Source of the DNA: a virus
IMG/VR virus record: IMGVR_UViG_3300007799_000092
Location: 1 to 20,438 of that record
Strand: one strand, 5' to 3'
DNA: 20,438 nt
The position numbers and the translations under genes are program-made. This document shows positions 1-5,949 of the stretch, piece by piece. Every line of letters begins with the position of its first letter. Position 1 is the first letter of the stretch. The notes beneath the pieces were generated by a model. The model did not search any database. It was not told the DNA's origin and was given only the letters and a program-made list of their open reading frames with translations.

Positions 1-22
1 TCGGGTCCATCTTCTCGTTCAT
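1..22 (-). CDS. Start of an unknown gene, cut off by the window edge
   Basis: An ATG on the minus strand at 22-20 overlaps the TGA stop of the VWA gene (19-21) as ATGA. A strong Shine-Dalgarno sequence (GGAGG, six bases before the ATG) lies within the end of the VWA gene. Only seven codons are visible (MNEKMDP), so nothing can be said about function. The overlap shows it is the next gene of the MoxR/VWA operon. Confidence 0.6.
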
Positions 23-1353
23 GCTGCCCTCCGGTTGTCGTTGTCGTCCACGTGTATCACGTCACCCCACGGGGCCGGCCGCTCCGCGTTGCGGCCGATC
101 ACCACCCAGATCATCTTCACGCCGGGCGGCTGCGGTCCAGGGTCACCGATGTAACCGTCGGTCAGGCACACCAGGACCTCCGCCGGCAGCTTGCCGCGCG
201 TGTTAGTCACCGCTTCGACGGCGGGGCGCATGTCCGTACCGCCGCCGCCTTTGAACTCCCGAACGGCCTCTTGCCAGGTCGCGCACTCCCTCACCGCGTG
301 TACTTCCGCGTCGCAGGCCACGATGGTCACCGTGCTGTTCACGGCCTTCAGGATGCCGGCCACCTCGGCAGCAGCCCGCTCCAGCGCGTCGCCCATCATG
401 GACCCGGAGGTGTCGACGATCACCGTCACGCGGGGGACCGGGTTCCGCCACCGGGGCGTCATCGGCCGACCGGCTCCGAACCCCAGGGCCGCCTGCTTGC
501 GGCCGAATCCAGACCAGGTCGTGGTCACCGCCCCGGCCCGGTACGCGCACGCCGACCGGATGGCCGCGGAGAGCTTCTGGCGCCAGTCCACCTTCGGGGG
601 CTGGATCTCCGCCTCAGCCCACGCCAGGAAGCCGGCCGGGACCGACCCGCGCCCCTTGGTCTGGACGTGCTTCACAGCCGCGGCGGCCACCGACTTCCGG
701 ATTCGGGCCCCCTCGGCCTCACTCCGGCCCTCCGCCTCGCCGCCAGGGCTGCCCTGTGCGCCCTCCTTCGGGTTCGGGCGTCCAGCACAACCCCCGCACC
801 AGCCCGCGCCAGCTTTGGGTACCTCAGCGCCGTCAGCGCCACCGCTCTGGGCCTTCTGGGCGGAGTTACGCAGCGCGGCGTAGTAGACCTCGGCGATGTT
901 GCCGTCCGCCATCGGCGTGCCGTCTGAGCCCTGGATCGAGGAGGCCCACACGCACTCGTCGGGCAGGGTCAGACCCATGTCGCGGATGTCGTCGTTGATC
1001 TCGGCGTCGGCGGCGTAGTTCCACATCTGGGGGTTGAAGCCAGCCTTGCACCGCTTCGAGTGGTCGCGGAGGTTGTGCATGATCTCGTGCATCAGGCTGG
1101 CCGCGCAGTTCGCCAGCGTCTCGCGCTCCACCACCGCGGGGTCGTAGAGCAGCGTCCAGCTCGCGGACATCGCGTAGGTGCCCAGCCCGGGCATCGCCCG
1201 GTAGACCGTGCCGAACAGCGCTGACTTGAAGTACGGGAGCTGGTCTCGGAGGATCATCCGCGCGGCGGTCAGCATCCGCGCGGCGGACATCTTCTGGGCA
1301 ACGGTCACGCTCATTTGTGCCTCCTGCATCTCAGTCTGTTCCGTGTTTTCCAT
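19..1353 (-). CDS. VWA-domain protein with N-terminal HExxH metallopeptidase-like domain
   Basis: This 444-aa protein has the layout of the COG3864/DUF2201 family. The N-terminal half carries HEIMH at residues 89-93 followed by another His at 98, a zinc-peptidase-like motif, and NYAADAEIND at 112-121, typical of this family. A low-complexity Gly/Ala/Glu linker (about 165-215) leads to a C-terminal von Willebrand A domain with the MIDAS metal site: DTSGS at 314-318, GGGTD near 371-375 and LTDG at 397-400. Such proteins usually work with a MoxR AAA+ ATPase, here encoded just upstream. The pair probably remodels or matures a target protein, but the target is unknown. The start at 1353 is chosen because a -10 box (TAGAGT) ends six bases before it, fitting leaderless translation. 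A second Met at residue 14 is possible but has no better signal. Family is fairly certain; role is inferred. Confidence 0.9.
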   Translation of the reverse strand: MENTEQTEMQEAQMSVTVAQKMSAARMLTAARMILRDQLPYFKSALFGTVYRAMPGLGTYAMSASWTLLYDPAVVERETLANCAASLMHEIMHNLRDHSKRCKAGFNPQMWNYAADAEINDDIRDMGLTLPDECVWASSIQGSDGTPMADGNIAEVYYAALRNSAQKAQSGGADGAEVPKAGAGWCGGCAGRPNPKEGAQGSPGGEAEGRSEAEGARIRKSVAAAAVKHVQTKGRGSVPAGFLAWAEAEIQPPKVDWRQKLSAAIRSACAYRAGAVTTTWSGFGRKQAALGFGAGRPMTPRWRNPVPRVTVIVDTSGSMMGDALERAAAEVAGILKAVNSTVTIVACDAEVHAVRECATWQEAVREFKGGGGTDMRPAVEAVTNTRGKLPAEVLVCLTDGYIGDPGPQPPGVKMIWVVIGRNAERPAPWGDVIHVDDNDNRRAA

Positions 1354-1418
1354 GTCCTTACTCTACGCTTGACCTGTATCTTTTGCAAGAGCAAAAGAAC
1401 AAAAAAACAAAACTTATA
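1327..1418 (-). repeat. Duplicated promoter cassette, copy 1 (VWA gene)
   Basis: The first 31 bases (1327-1357) are identical to 2809-2839. They cover the first nine codons (MENTEQTEM) and the bases before the ATG. Similarity continues through the -10 box, the operator palindrome and an A-rich tract ending in CTTATA, with a few substitutions and an eight-base insertion in the A-rich tract of this copy. Confidence 0.85.
1360..1397 (-). promoter_or_regulatory. Leaderless-type promoter with palindromic operator, VWA gene
   Basis: Read on the minus strand, TTGCAA (1388-1383) and TAGAGT (1365-1360) are separated by 17 bases, and the VWA ATG follows six bases after the -10 box. The -35 box lies inside a perfect palindrome, CTTTTGC-AAGA-GCAAAAG at 1380-1397, with seven-base arms. 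A repressor or activator binding there would cover the -35 region. The start codon position suggests the transcript begins at or next to the ATG. Promoter function is inferred from sequence only. Confidence 0.7.
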
Positions 1419-1442
1419 ACATCACCGGCGTGGTTCAGACAC

Positions 1443-2636
1443 CTAGTCCTCGTGCTTCGCGTTGGGGTCGTAGGAGATACCCGCCGCGCGCAGGAGGGGC
1501 AACATCTTGGCGAGGACCCCGTACGCATCCTTCGTCGCGTGGAGCCTCGCGTGGACCAGCGCCCGCACGGAGCCGAAGGCCACGTCCATCGCCTCGTCCA
1601 GCAGCTGCTTGTCCGCCAGCATCTGCCACAGCTTCGACGTCCGCTCGCGGCGCTTCTCCGCCGCGGCGGGGACGACCAGGGCGTGGCAGCTGCTGAGGAC
1701 CGCAGCCGTGCGGTCGAGCCGCCTGGGGTCGTGCTTGAAGGTCACCCGGCCATCCAGCACGTCAGCCGGGTTCGGCAGGTCCAACTTGTCGGCGTACGCA
1801 AACAGCTCACCGGCGGAGCCCTGGCCGACAAATGCGGAGACGAAGCTCTCGGTGTCCTCAGCGTCGAGGTTGTGGACTGCTGCGGACGCCTTCGCCCGGC
1901 ACGCCATCTCCCACGTGCGCGGGGACCCCCAGGATCGCCCCAGGTCGGGCGATCCCGCGGGGGGCATCTTGTGGAGCAGCTCGCCGCGGGCGCGGATGAA
2001 TCCGGCCACGAGGCCGCGTGCGTGGGCGTGGGGGGCCGACCAGGCCGCCAGCACGCGGGCCTCCTCAGCCTCAGCGGTCACCTCACCGGACGCGGTGTCG
2101 AGGGACGTGTCACTCAGCAGCCACGTGGCCCAGTCGTCCGGGGCGGCGTCGGGCCACGGCAGGTGACCCATACGGTTGGCGACTGGCGGGGCGAAGTCGT
2201 AGCCGCCAGCGGCCTGGTCGGTCGGGTTCGCGGCGCAGAGGGTCCGGACCCGGCCCCCCAGGTAGTGGCCGCCGACCCGCTTGCCGAGCAGGATTCCCAT
2301 GATCGCCGCCTGCATCGGGGGAGGGGCCTGGTTGACCTCGTCCAGCAGGAGGACGCCGCCGTCAACCAGCTCGATCACCCAGTCTGGCGCGGGGTAGTTG
2401 AGGACCTTGTTGCCGGGGGACGGCACCGGGGTGACGCCAAACGCCCCCTCGCCGCGCTCACCGGGGCTCAGGACCTCCAGCCAGAAGTTGTAGGCTCTGG
2501 CCAGCCCACTCAGCCGGTAGGTCTTGCCGAGGCCCGGACCGCCCCAAAAGCAGATCGGCAGGCCCCAGTTGACGCCCCCCCTGTGATCGGTCCCTGCGGG
2601 GGTGAAGATCGTAGCGCGGACCACATCGATGATCAT
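1443..2636 (-). CDS. MoxR-type AAA+ ATPase
   Basis: This 397-aa protein is a MoxR-like AAA+ ATPase. Walker A is GGPGLGKT at residues 32-39, Walker B is LLLDE at 96-100 and is followed by VNQAPPPMQ as in MoxR proteins, and a sensor-1-like CAANP lies near 134-138. The region after about residue 150 is less conserved and would hold the lid and substrate-contact parts. MoxR ATPases act as chaperones with VWA proteins, and the VWA gene lies 89 bases downstream. The start at 2636 is preferred over a longer frame reaching 2723 because AGGAGA stands five bases before it and the longer version overlaps the 55-aa gene upstream. A CAAGTACCA element shared with two other gene starts lies just before the Shine-Dalgarno sequence. 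The substrate is unknown. Confidence 0.9.
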   Translation of the reverse strand: MIIDVVRATIFTPAGTDHRGGVNWGLPICFWGGPGLGKTYRLSGLARAYNFWLEVLSPGERGEGAFGVTPVPSPGNKVLNYPAPDWVIELVDGGVLLLDEVNQAPPPMQAAIMGILLGKRVGGHYLGGRVRTLCAANPTDQAAGGYDFAPPVANRMGHLPWPDAAPDDWATWLLSDTSLDTASGEVTAEAEEARVLAAWSAPHAHARGLVAGFIRARGELLHKMPPAGSPDLGRSWGSPRTWEMACRAKASAAVHNLDAEDTESFVSAFVGQGSAGELFAYADKLDLPNPADVLDGRVTFKHDPRRLDRTAAVLSSCHALVVPAAAEKRRERTSKLWQMLADKQLLDEAMDVAFGSVRALVHARLHATKDAYGVLAKMLPLLRAAGISYDPNAKHED

Positions 2637-2645
2637 GTTGTCTCC

Positions 2646-2657
2646 TGGTACTTGTGC
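2646..2657 (-). repeat. CAAGTACCA start-associated element, copy 1
   Basis: On the minus strand this reads GCACAAGTACCA and ends nine bases before the MoxR ATG, directly abutting its Shine-Dalgarno sequence. Near-identical twelve-base elements occur at 13224-13235 and 19424-19435, also ahead of gene starts. Confidence 0.5.
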
Positions 2658-2667
2658 GGGAAGGGGT

Positions 2668-2835
2668 TTAGCGGCGGTTGCGGAGCAGCTTGACTCCACG
2701 GAGCACCACCGGGTCAGTGTCACTCGTGAGCGCCATCATATTTAGGGCCATCTCGTACGAGATGCGGCACATCCGGGCGCATTCACGCAGGTACCGGCGG
2801 GCCGCATCCATCTCAGTCTGTTCCGTGTTTTCCAT
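2668..2835 (-). CDS. 55-aa small protein sharing its N-terminus with the VWA protein
   Basis: This frame starts at the ATG of the second promoter cassette and encodes 55 residues, beginning MENTEQTEM exactly as the VWA protein does and then diverging. The rest is a basic helical stretch with several Cys and Met residues and ends in RNRR. The -10 box TAGAGT lies six bases before the ATG, as for the VWA gene, so the same leaderless initiation is likely. The gene is first in the small-protein/MoxR pair, 31 bases before the MoxR start. I do not recognise a family. It may be an accessory subunit of the MoxR/VWA pair or a leader that couples translation; both are guesses. Confidence 0.65.
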   Translation of the reverse strand: MENTEQTEMDAARRYLRECARMCRISYEMALNMMALTSDTDPVVLRGVKLLRNRR

Positions 2836-2993
2836 GTCCCCACTCTACGTAGCCCTGCATTCTTTGCAAGAGCAAAAGAACAAAACTTATAGCCGCAGAC
2901 CACGAAGCCTGCGATGTGCCGATCCCACAGAGGTGGGTGCCACGAGGCGAACTCAGTCAACAGCAGCAGTTGTTGACGCTCCAGGTCAGTCAT
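2742..2993 (-). CDS. Doubtful 83-aa frame running into a promoter cassette
   Basis: An ATG at 2993 overlaps the stop of the 94-aa gene upstream by eight bases. The first 37 codons have the G/C-rich third positions expected of a real gene (MTDLERQQLLLLTEF...). After that the frame runs through the A/T-rich operator and promoter of the 55-aa gene and then antiparallel-free but out of frame through that gene, where the translation looks random. Insertion of the promoter cassette may have destroyed the 3' end of an older gene. It could equally be chance. Confidence 0.3.
   Translation of the reverse strand: MTDLERQQLLLLTEFASWHPPLWDRHIAGFVVCGYKFCSFALAKNAGLRRVGTWKTRNRLRWMRPAGTCVNAPGCAASRTRWP
2809..2891 (-). 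repeat. Duplicated promoter cassette, copy 2 (55-aa gene)
   Basis: This is the second copy of the cassette at 1327-1418. It has the same first nine codons, the same -10 box, the operator core and the A-rich tract ending in CTTATA. This copy has a 16-base rather than a 17-base spacer and lacks the eight-base A-rich insertion. Confidence 0.85.
2842..2876 (-). promoter_or_regulatory. Leaderless-type promoter with operator, 55-aa/MoxR genes
   Basis: On the minus strand TTGCAA (2869-2864) and TAGAGT (2847-2842) are 16 bases apart, and the ATG at 2835 follows six bases later. The palindrome TTTGC-AAGA-GCAAA at 2863-2876 covers the -35 box. It should drive the 55-aa gene and MoxR. Confidence 0.65.
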
Positions 2994-3270
2994 TGACGGC
3001 CCCGCAGATCACCACGGCTACCGCCTGCAACCCACCCACGGCGAACGCGGCGTCAGTAGCCGCGCGCAGCTCGATGACCGTCGTGGTCCAGCGCGACAGC
3101 CGGATGAAGCACCGCGGACAGATCCCGGCGTCGACAGACACGAACGGCAGCGTGGCGTCCGTCCACCAGACGTCTATCAGTCGACCACCGATCCACCTCG
3201 GCTCGTTCACAGAGCACGTGCAGATCCACCAGCCGGGCCACCGCTTGTTTCTGACGGGTTGTCTGGTCAC
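2986..3270 (-). CDS. 94-aa Cys-containing protein of unknown function
   Basis: This frame has strongly G/C-biased third codon positions, which supports real coding. It contains CTC near residues 18-20 and CPRC near 51-54, a spacing that could bind one zinc ion, and its N-terminal third is rich in Trp. The start is a GTG at 3270 without a Shine-Dalgarno sequence; a TAGTGT box ends seven bases before it, which fits leaderless translation. It diverges from the 292-aa gene at 3392. The C-terminal part is hydrophobic and alanine-rich (AVGGLQAVAVVICGAV), but is short for a membrane segment. I do not recognise a family. Confidence 0.55.
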   Translation of the reverse strand: MTRQPVRNKRWPGWWICTCSVNEPRWIGGRLIDVWWTDATLPFVSVDAGICPRCFIRLSRWTTTVIELRAATDAAFAVGGLQAVAVVICGAVND

Positions 3271-3277
3271 GCAGCCA

Positions 3278-3306
3278 ACACTACGGGAGGTCCGTGATCA
3301 GGGCAA
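3278..3306 (-). promoter_or_regulatory. Divergent leaderless-type promoter for the 94-aa gene
   Basis: On the minus strand TTGCCC (3306-3301) and TAGTGT (3283-3278) are 17 bases apart, and the GTG at 3270 follows seven bases later. GGGCAA at 3301-3306 forms an inverted repeat with TTGCCC at 3318-3323, which is part of the neighbouring operator, so both directions may share control. Confidence 0.5.
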
Positions 3307-3316
3307 GATTCTTACT

Positions 3317-3353
3317 TTTGCCCTTGCAAATGATTCCGATCAAGCCCACAAAT
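3317..3353 (+). promoter_or_regulatory. Operator palindrome and probable promoter for the 292-aa gene
   Basis: TTTGC-CCTT-GCAAA at 3317-3330 matches the operator core seen before three other genes. TTGCAA at 3324-3329 could be the -35 box, with only a poor -10 (ACAAAT at 3348-3353, 18-base spacer). Unlike the other three sites, the gene here has a normal leader with AAGGAG before its ATG. The operator is better supported than the exact promoter. Confidence 0.5.
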
Positions 3354-3391
3354 GGGGTGTACTAAAACCCTTGAGTACGAAGGAGACACAG

Positions 3392-4270
3392 ATGGTTGCT
3401 ACTACACAGATTCAGAACGTGATTGCAGTTGACTCGGCCGACGGTGCCGGAGCTGTGACCTGGTGGCGCTGCTCGGACGTCGACCACACGGCACTGTGCG
3501 AGAAGCTCACCGCGCTGGGCGTGGACGCCAAGCACCACCCGGTGATGGTGGACGACGCCCAGCTGCTGACCCGCGGCCTCAACCACCTGGCCACCCACGG
3601 CAACCTCCGGAGCGGCGGCAAGCTGAAGGTCATCCCGCTGGGCGACACCAGCTGCTACTCGCTGGAGCGCACGACGGTGGTCAACCGGGACGTCCACCAC
3701 ACCACCGTGCTGAAGGTCCTGTTGAAGGACGGCTCGCTCCACTGCTGGGAGGACGAGACCGGAGCGGCCGAGCAGCTGGCCGCGTCCGTCGACAAGTTCC
3801 GCGGCGTGCTGGACGGCTACGACGTGGGCATGTGGTTGGCCGGCGTGGTCCTGCCGTCCATGAACGCGCTGACCCTCCGCGACAGGGGCGGTGTCTACTA
3901 CGTCCCGCCGACCACGATCGCCCGCTACCGCGAGATCGCCGGAGCGCTGGCCGACCTGAGCAAGTGCCGCATCTTCGAGATGCCGGCGATGGAGTGCGAG
4001 CAGGCGTGCGCGGCGATCCTGGACGCGGTCCAGCGCGAGGCCGAGAAGGCCGCCCGCAAGATGGAGGACGAGCTGATCGACGGCGACCTCAGCCCACGCG
4101 CCCTGAAGAACCGGACCCGGGACATCGACAAGGTGCTGAGCAAGGTCGCCAGCTACGAGGCGATGCTGGGCGCCAGCCTGACCACGCTCCACGAGCGCTT
4201 CGAGCTGCTGTCCGCCCAGGTGGCCGCGGCGATCCTGACGGCGTCCGCGCCGGAAGCGGAGGCCGCGTGA
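3392..4270 (+). CDS. 292-aa conserved phage-type protein, function unknown
   Basis: The start at 3392 follows a strong AAGGAG Shine-Dalgarno sequence; the reading frame is open further upstream but that part crosses the divergent regulatory region. The protein begins with a compact N-terminal part (VTWWRCSDVDHTALCEKL) and ends with a long helical, charged segment (about residues 205-285) that could form a coiled coil. No catalytic motif is obvious. It vaguely resembles DUF6744-type proteins found in phages near MoxR/VWA genes, but I cannot confirm this without a profile search. It heads the rightward operon and shares the operator type of the MoxR and VWA genes, so it may act in the same system. 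Confidence 0.8.
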   Translation: MVATTQIQNVIAVDSADGAGAVTWWRCSDVDHTALCEKLTALGVDAKHHPVMVDDAQLLTRGLNHLATHGNLRSGGKLKVIPLGDTSCYSLERTTVVNRDVHHTTVLKVLLKDGSLHCWEDETGAAEQLAASVDKFRGVLDGYDVGMWLAGVVLPSMNALTLRDRGGVYYVPPTTIARYREIAGALADLSKCRIFEMPAMECEQACAAILDAVQREAEKAARKMEDELIDGDLSPRALKNRTRDIDKVLSKVASYEAMLGASLTTLHERFELLSAQVAAAILTASAPEAEAA

Positions 4271-4368
4271 AGAAAGCTGATCGAATCCTGTACGTGAAGG
4301 GCGGGCTCAAAGCCTACGCGCTGCTGAACGAGCGCTCCCGCCAGCGCACCACCCCGGAGGCTGCGTGA
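4267..4368 (+). CDS. 33-aa small ORF coupled to both neighbours
   Basis: A GTG at 4267 overlaps the previous stop as GTGA, with GGAGG four bases before it. The frame ends in TGA at 4366-4368, where the next ATG begins. It encodes a short basic peptide (KKADRILYVKGGLKAYALLN...). No family is recognised. The exact overlaps at both ends and the Shine-Dalgarno sequence favour a translated ORF. Confidence 0.5.
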   Translation: MKKADRILYVKGGLKAYALLNERSRQRTTPEAA

Positions 4369-5033
4369 TGGCTACCCCCGAGAAACCCAAGCTGACCTTC
4401 GCGCAGGCCATCGCCGCGCTGGACATGGCGCTGGCGCCGTCCGACGAGGAGGCGAAGCGCCCGCTGTTCCGCGAGCCTAAGCACGCGCCCCCCGGCTTCG
4501 ACCTGTCCGAGGACACGGCCGGGGAGCACCACGAGCACAAGTTCACCGACGAGCGTGACTACTACGGGTCGCTGGGCAGCACGGCCGGTCAGTACCGCGT
4601 GTGTGCCATCTGCGGCGTGTCTGAGCCCGTGCTGCCCGCACCCCGCACCCAGGAGATCCGCGTGGTCAAACCGGAGCACCAGCACCTGGTCAAGCGCTGC
4701 CCGTGCGGCGGCGAAGCCAAGCGTGACGGTGTCGCGCTGTGGGTCTGCGCGAAGTGCGCCCGCAAGCTGTTCGACTGGGAGCTGGCTGACCCAGTGGTCC
4801 CCGCCCCTGCGCCCGAACCAGCCACGCCCGTCGCCGCGCTGGCTGAGGCGTACGGCCGGGCGAAGGTCCGCGCGATGCAGGCGAAGCAGCGCGAGGACGA
4901 GCTGAACCGGCAACTCGGTATTGCCCTCAACGAGACGATCGCGTCCCGCAAGGACGCCGAGCTTGCCCTCGACCTGCTGGAGCTGTCCGTCACCGAGGAG
5001 CTGGCGTCCAAAGCGTCCGCAGATCGCAAGTAA
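4368..5033 (+). CDS. Zinc-ribbon protein of unknown function
   Basis: This 221-aa protein contains CAIC near residues 79-82, then CPCGG and CAKC (about 110-133), arranged like one or two zinc ribbons. A Pro/Ala linker follows, then a charged helical C-terminal segment (about 160-221) that could be a coiled coil. The start ATG overlaps the preceding stop as TGATG, with GGAGG seven bases upstream; a GTG one codon earlier is less likely. It ends three bases before an operator palindrome. It may bind nucleic acid or another protein, which is inferred only from the zinc motifs. Confidence 0.75.
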   Translation: MATPEKPKLTFAQAIAALDMALAPSDEEAKRPLFREPKHAPPGFDLSEDTAGEHHEHKFTDERDYYGSLGSTAGQYRVCAICGVSEPVLPAPRTQEIRVVKPEHQHLVKRCPCGGEAKRDGVALWVCAKCARKLFDWELADPVVPAPAPEPATPVAALAEAYGRAKVRAMQAKQREDELNRQLGIALNETIASRKDAELALDLLELSVTEELASKASADRK

Positions 5034-5035
5034 GC

Positions 5036-5071
5036 TTTGCGCTTGCAAAAGATACACCCAAATGCTAGACA
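5036..5071 (+). promoter_or_regulatory. Promoter with operator palindrome before the sigma-like gene
   Basis: TTTGC-GCTT-GCAAA at 5036-5049 matches the shared operator. TTGCAA (5043-5048) and TAGACA (5066-5071) are 17 bases apart, and the ATG at 5080 follows eight bases later. The stretch CTTGCAAAAGATACA is identical to that of the VWA-gene promoter. Confidence 0.6.
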
Positions 5072-5079
5072 GGTGGAGC

Positions 5080-5652
5080 ATGCTGGATGACACAGTGCGA
5101 GACGTCCCGAGGACGGTGGCTGACAAGCTGGCCCGGCGCTGCTGGTCGGTGAGCCGCGACGACCTACGCCAGGAGGCCGAGGTGGCCGCGCTCCACGCGA
5201 GCCGCAACTTCGACCCGCTGAAGGGCGACCTCCGCGGCTACCTGTGGAGGTCCGTGGCGAGGCACCTGACCAACTTCATGTGGGAGGCCGGCTCCCCGGT
5301 GAGCTACAAGCACCGCCGCTCGGAGCTGCGCGAGGCGCTGGCGGTGGGGGTCGACAACGCCGTGGAGCTGCCGTCCGACAGCTCCCCCGTGGCCGAGGTC
5401 GGGTGCGCACGCTGGCGGGCTGCCGTGGCCGGCCGGCTGACGACGATCGCAGAGATCGAAGGGGAGCACTCCAGCTTCGACCCCGAGCTGGTGATCCCGT
5501 GTCTGCTGGACGACGTCACCCCGCTGGCCGTGTCCCGCGCGACCAGCACCCCGCTGACCCACGTGCTGTGGGCCGTCGGGCGGGTGAGGGCTGCGGCGGC
5601 GTCTGACCCTATTGTGCACAACCTGTGGCGAGAACTGAAGGAGACCCCGTGA
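5080..5652 (+). CDS. Sigma-70 region-2-like protein
   Basis: In this 190-aa protein, residues 20-70 look like region 2 of a sigma factor: DDLRQEAEVAALHASRNFDP, then GDLRGYLWRSVARHL, followed by GSPVS. This region normally binds RNA polymerase and melts the -10 box. The C-terminal half does not show a clear region 4 helix-turn-helix, so recognition of a -35 box may be absent or divergent. The start at 5080 fits the upstream TAGACA box; a Met six codons earlier (5062) lies inside the promoter. The gene has its own promoter of the shared operator type and could direct host polymerase to phage promoters, which is inferred. A DNA-binding protein with only partial sigma likeness is the alternative. 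Confidence 0.6.
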   Translation: MLDDTVRDVPRTVADKLARRCWSVSRDDLRQEAEVAALHASRNFDPLKGDLRGYLWRSVARHLTNFMWEAGSPVSYKHRRSELREALAVGVDNAVELPSDSSPVAEVGCARWRAAVAGRLTTIAEIEGEHSSFDPELVIPCLLDDVTPLAVSRATSTPLTHVLWAVGRVRAAAASDPIVHNLWRELKETP

Positions 5653-5906
5653 TGGCGAAGACCAAGACACGACCCTACCTGCCGGACGAGACCGCCCTGA
5701 TGGCGAAGGCCGGCTACGTCACCGCGCGTGCTGCGGCCGAGGCTGCCAAGGTGCGGACCGACCGGGTGTACCGAGCGATCATCGCCAAGCAGGTCCGCGT
5801 GAAGCTCGGGACCAACGGCTACACCCGCTACGTCAACCGCGCGGACTGGCTGAAGCTGATCGGAGCTGCCAGAGACCGCGTGATGCAGGGGCTGGGTCTA
5901 CGGTGA
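5652..5906 (+). CDS. Small helix-turn-helix DNA-binding protein
   Basis: This 84-aa protein has a helix-turn-helix of the MerR/excisionase type (GYVTARAAAEAAKVRTDRVYRAI) followed by a likely beta wing ending in TRYVNRADWLKLI. Proteins of this size and form act as excisionases or small transcription regulators. The ATG overlaps the previous stop as TGATG, with AAGGAG nine bases upstream, so it is translated with the sigma-like gene. It is a candidate for binding the repeated TTTGC-N4-GCAAA sites, but nothing in the sequence proves that. Confidence 0.7.
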   Translation: MAKTKTRPYLPDETALMAKAGYVTARAAAEAAKVRTDRVYRAIIAKQVRVKLGTNGYTRYVNRADWLKLIGAARDRVMQGLGLR

Positions 5907-5949
5907 TCGAGATCCAACCACACGGTCTACGCTTCCAACGGAGGCTGTG

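Noticed and set aside
1317-2693. Plus-strand frame of 458 codons opposite MoxR
   Set aside because: MoxR motifs are on the minus strand, and this frame has no plausible start signal or domain.
3362-4192. Minus-strand frame of 276 codons opposite the 292-aa gene
   Set aside because: The plus-strand gene has a strong Shine-Dalgarno sequence and natural composition; the antisense frame is His/Val/Gln-rich shadow.
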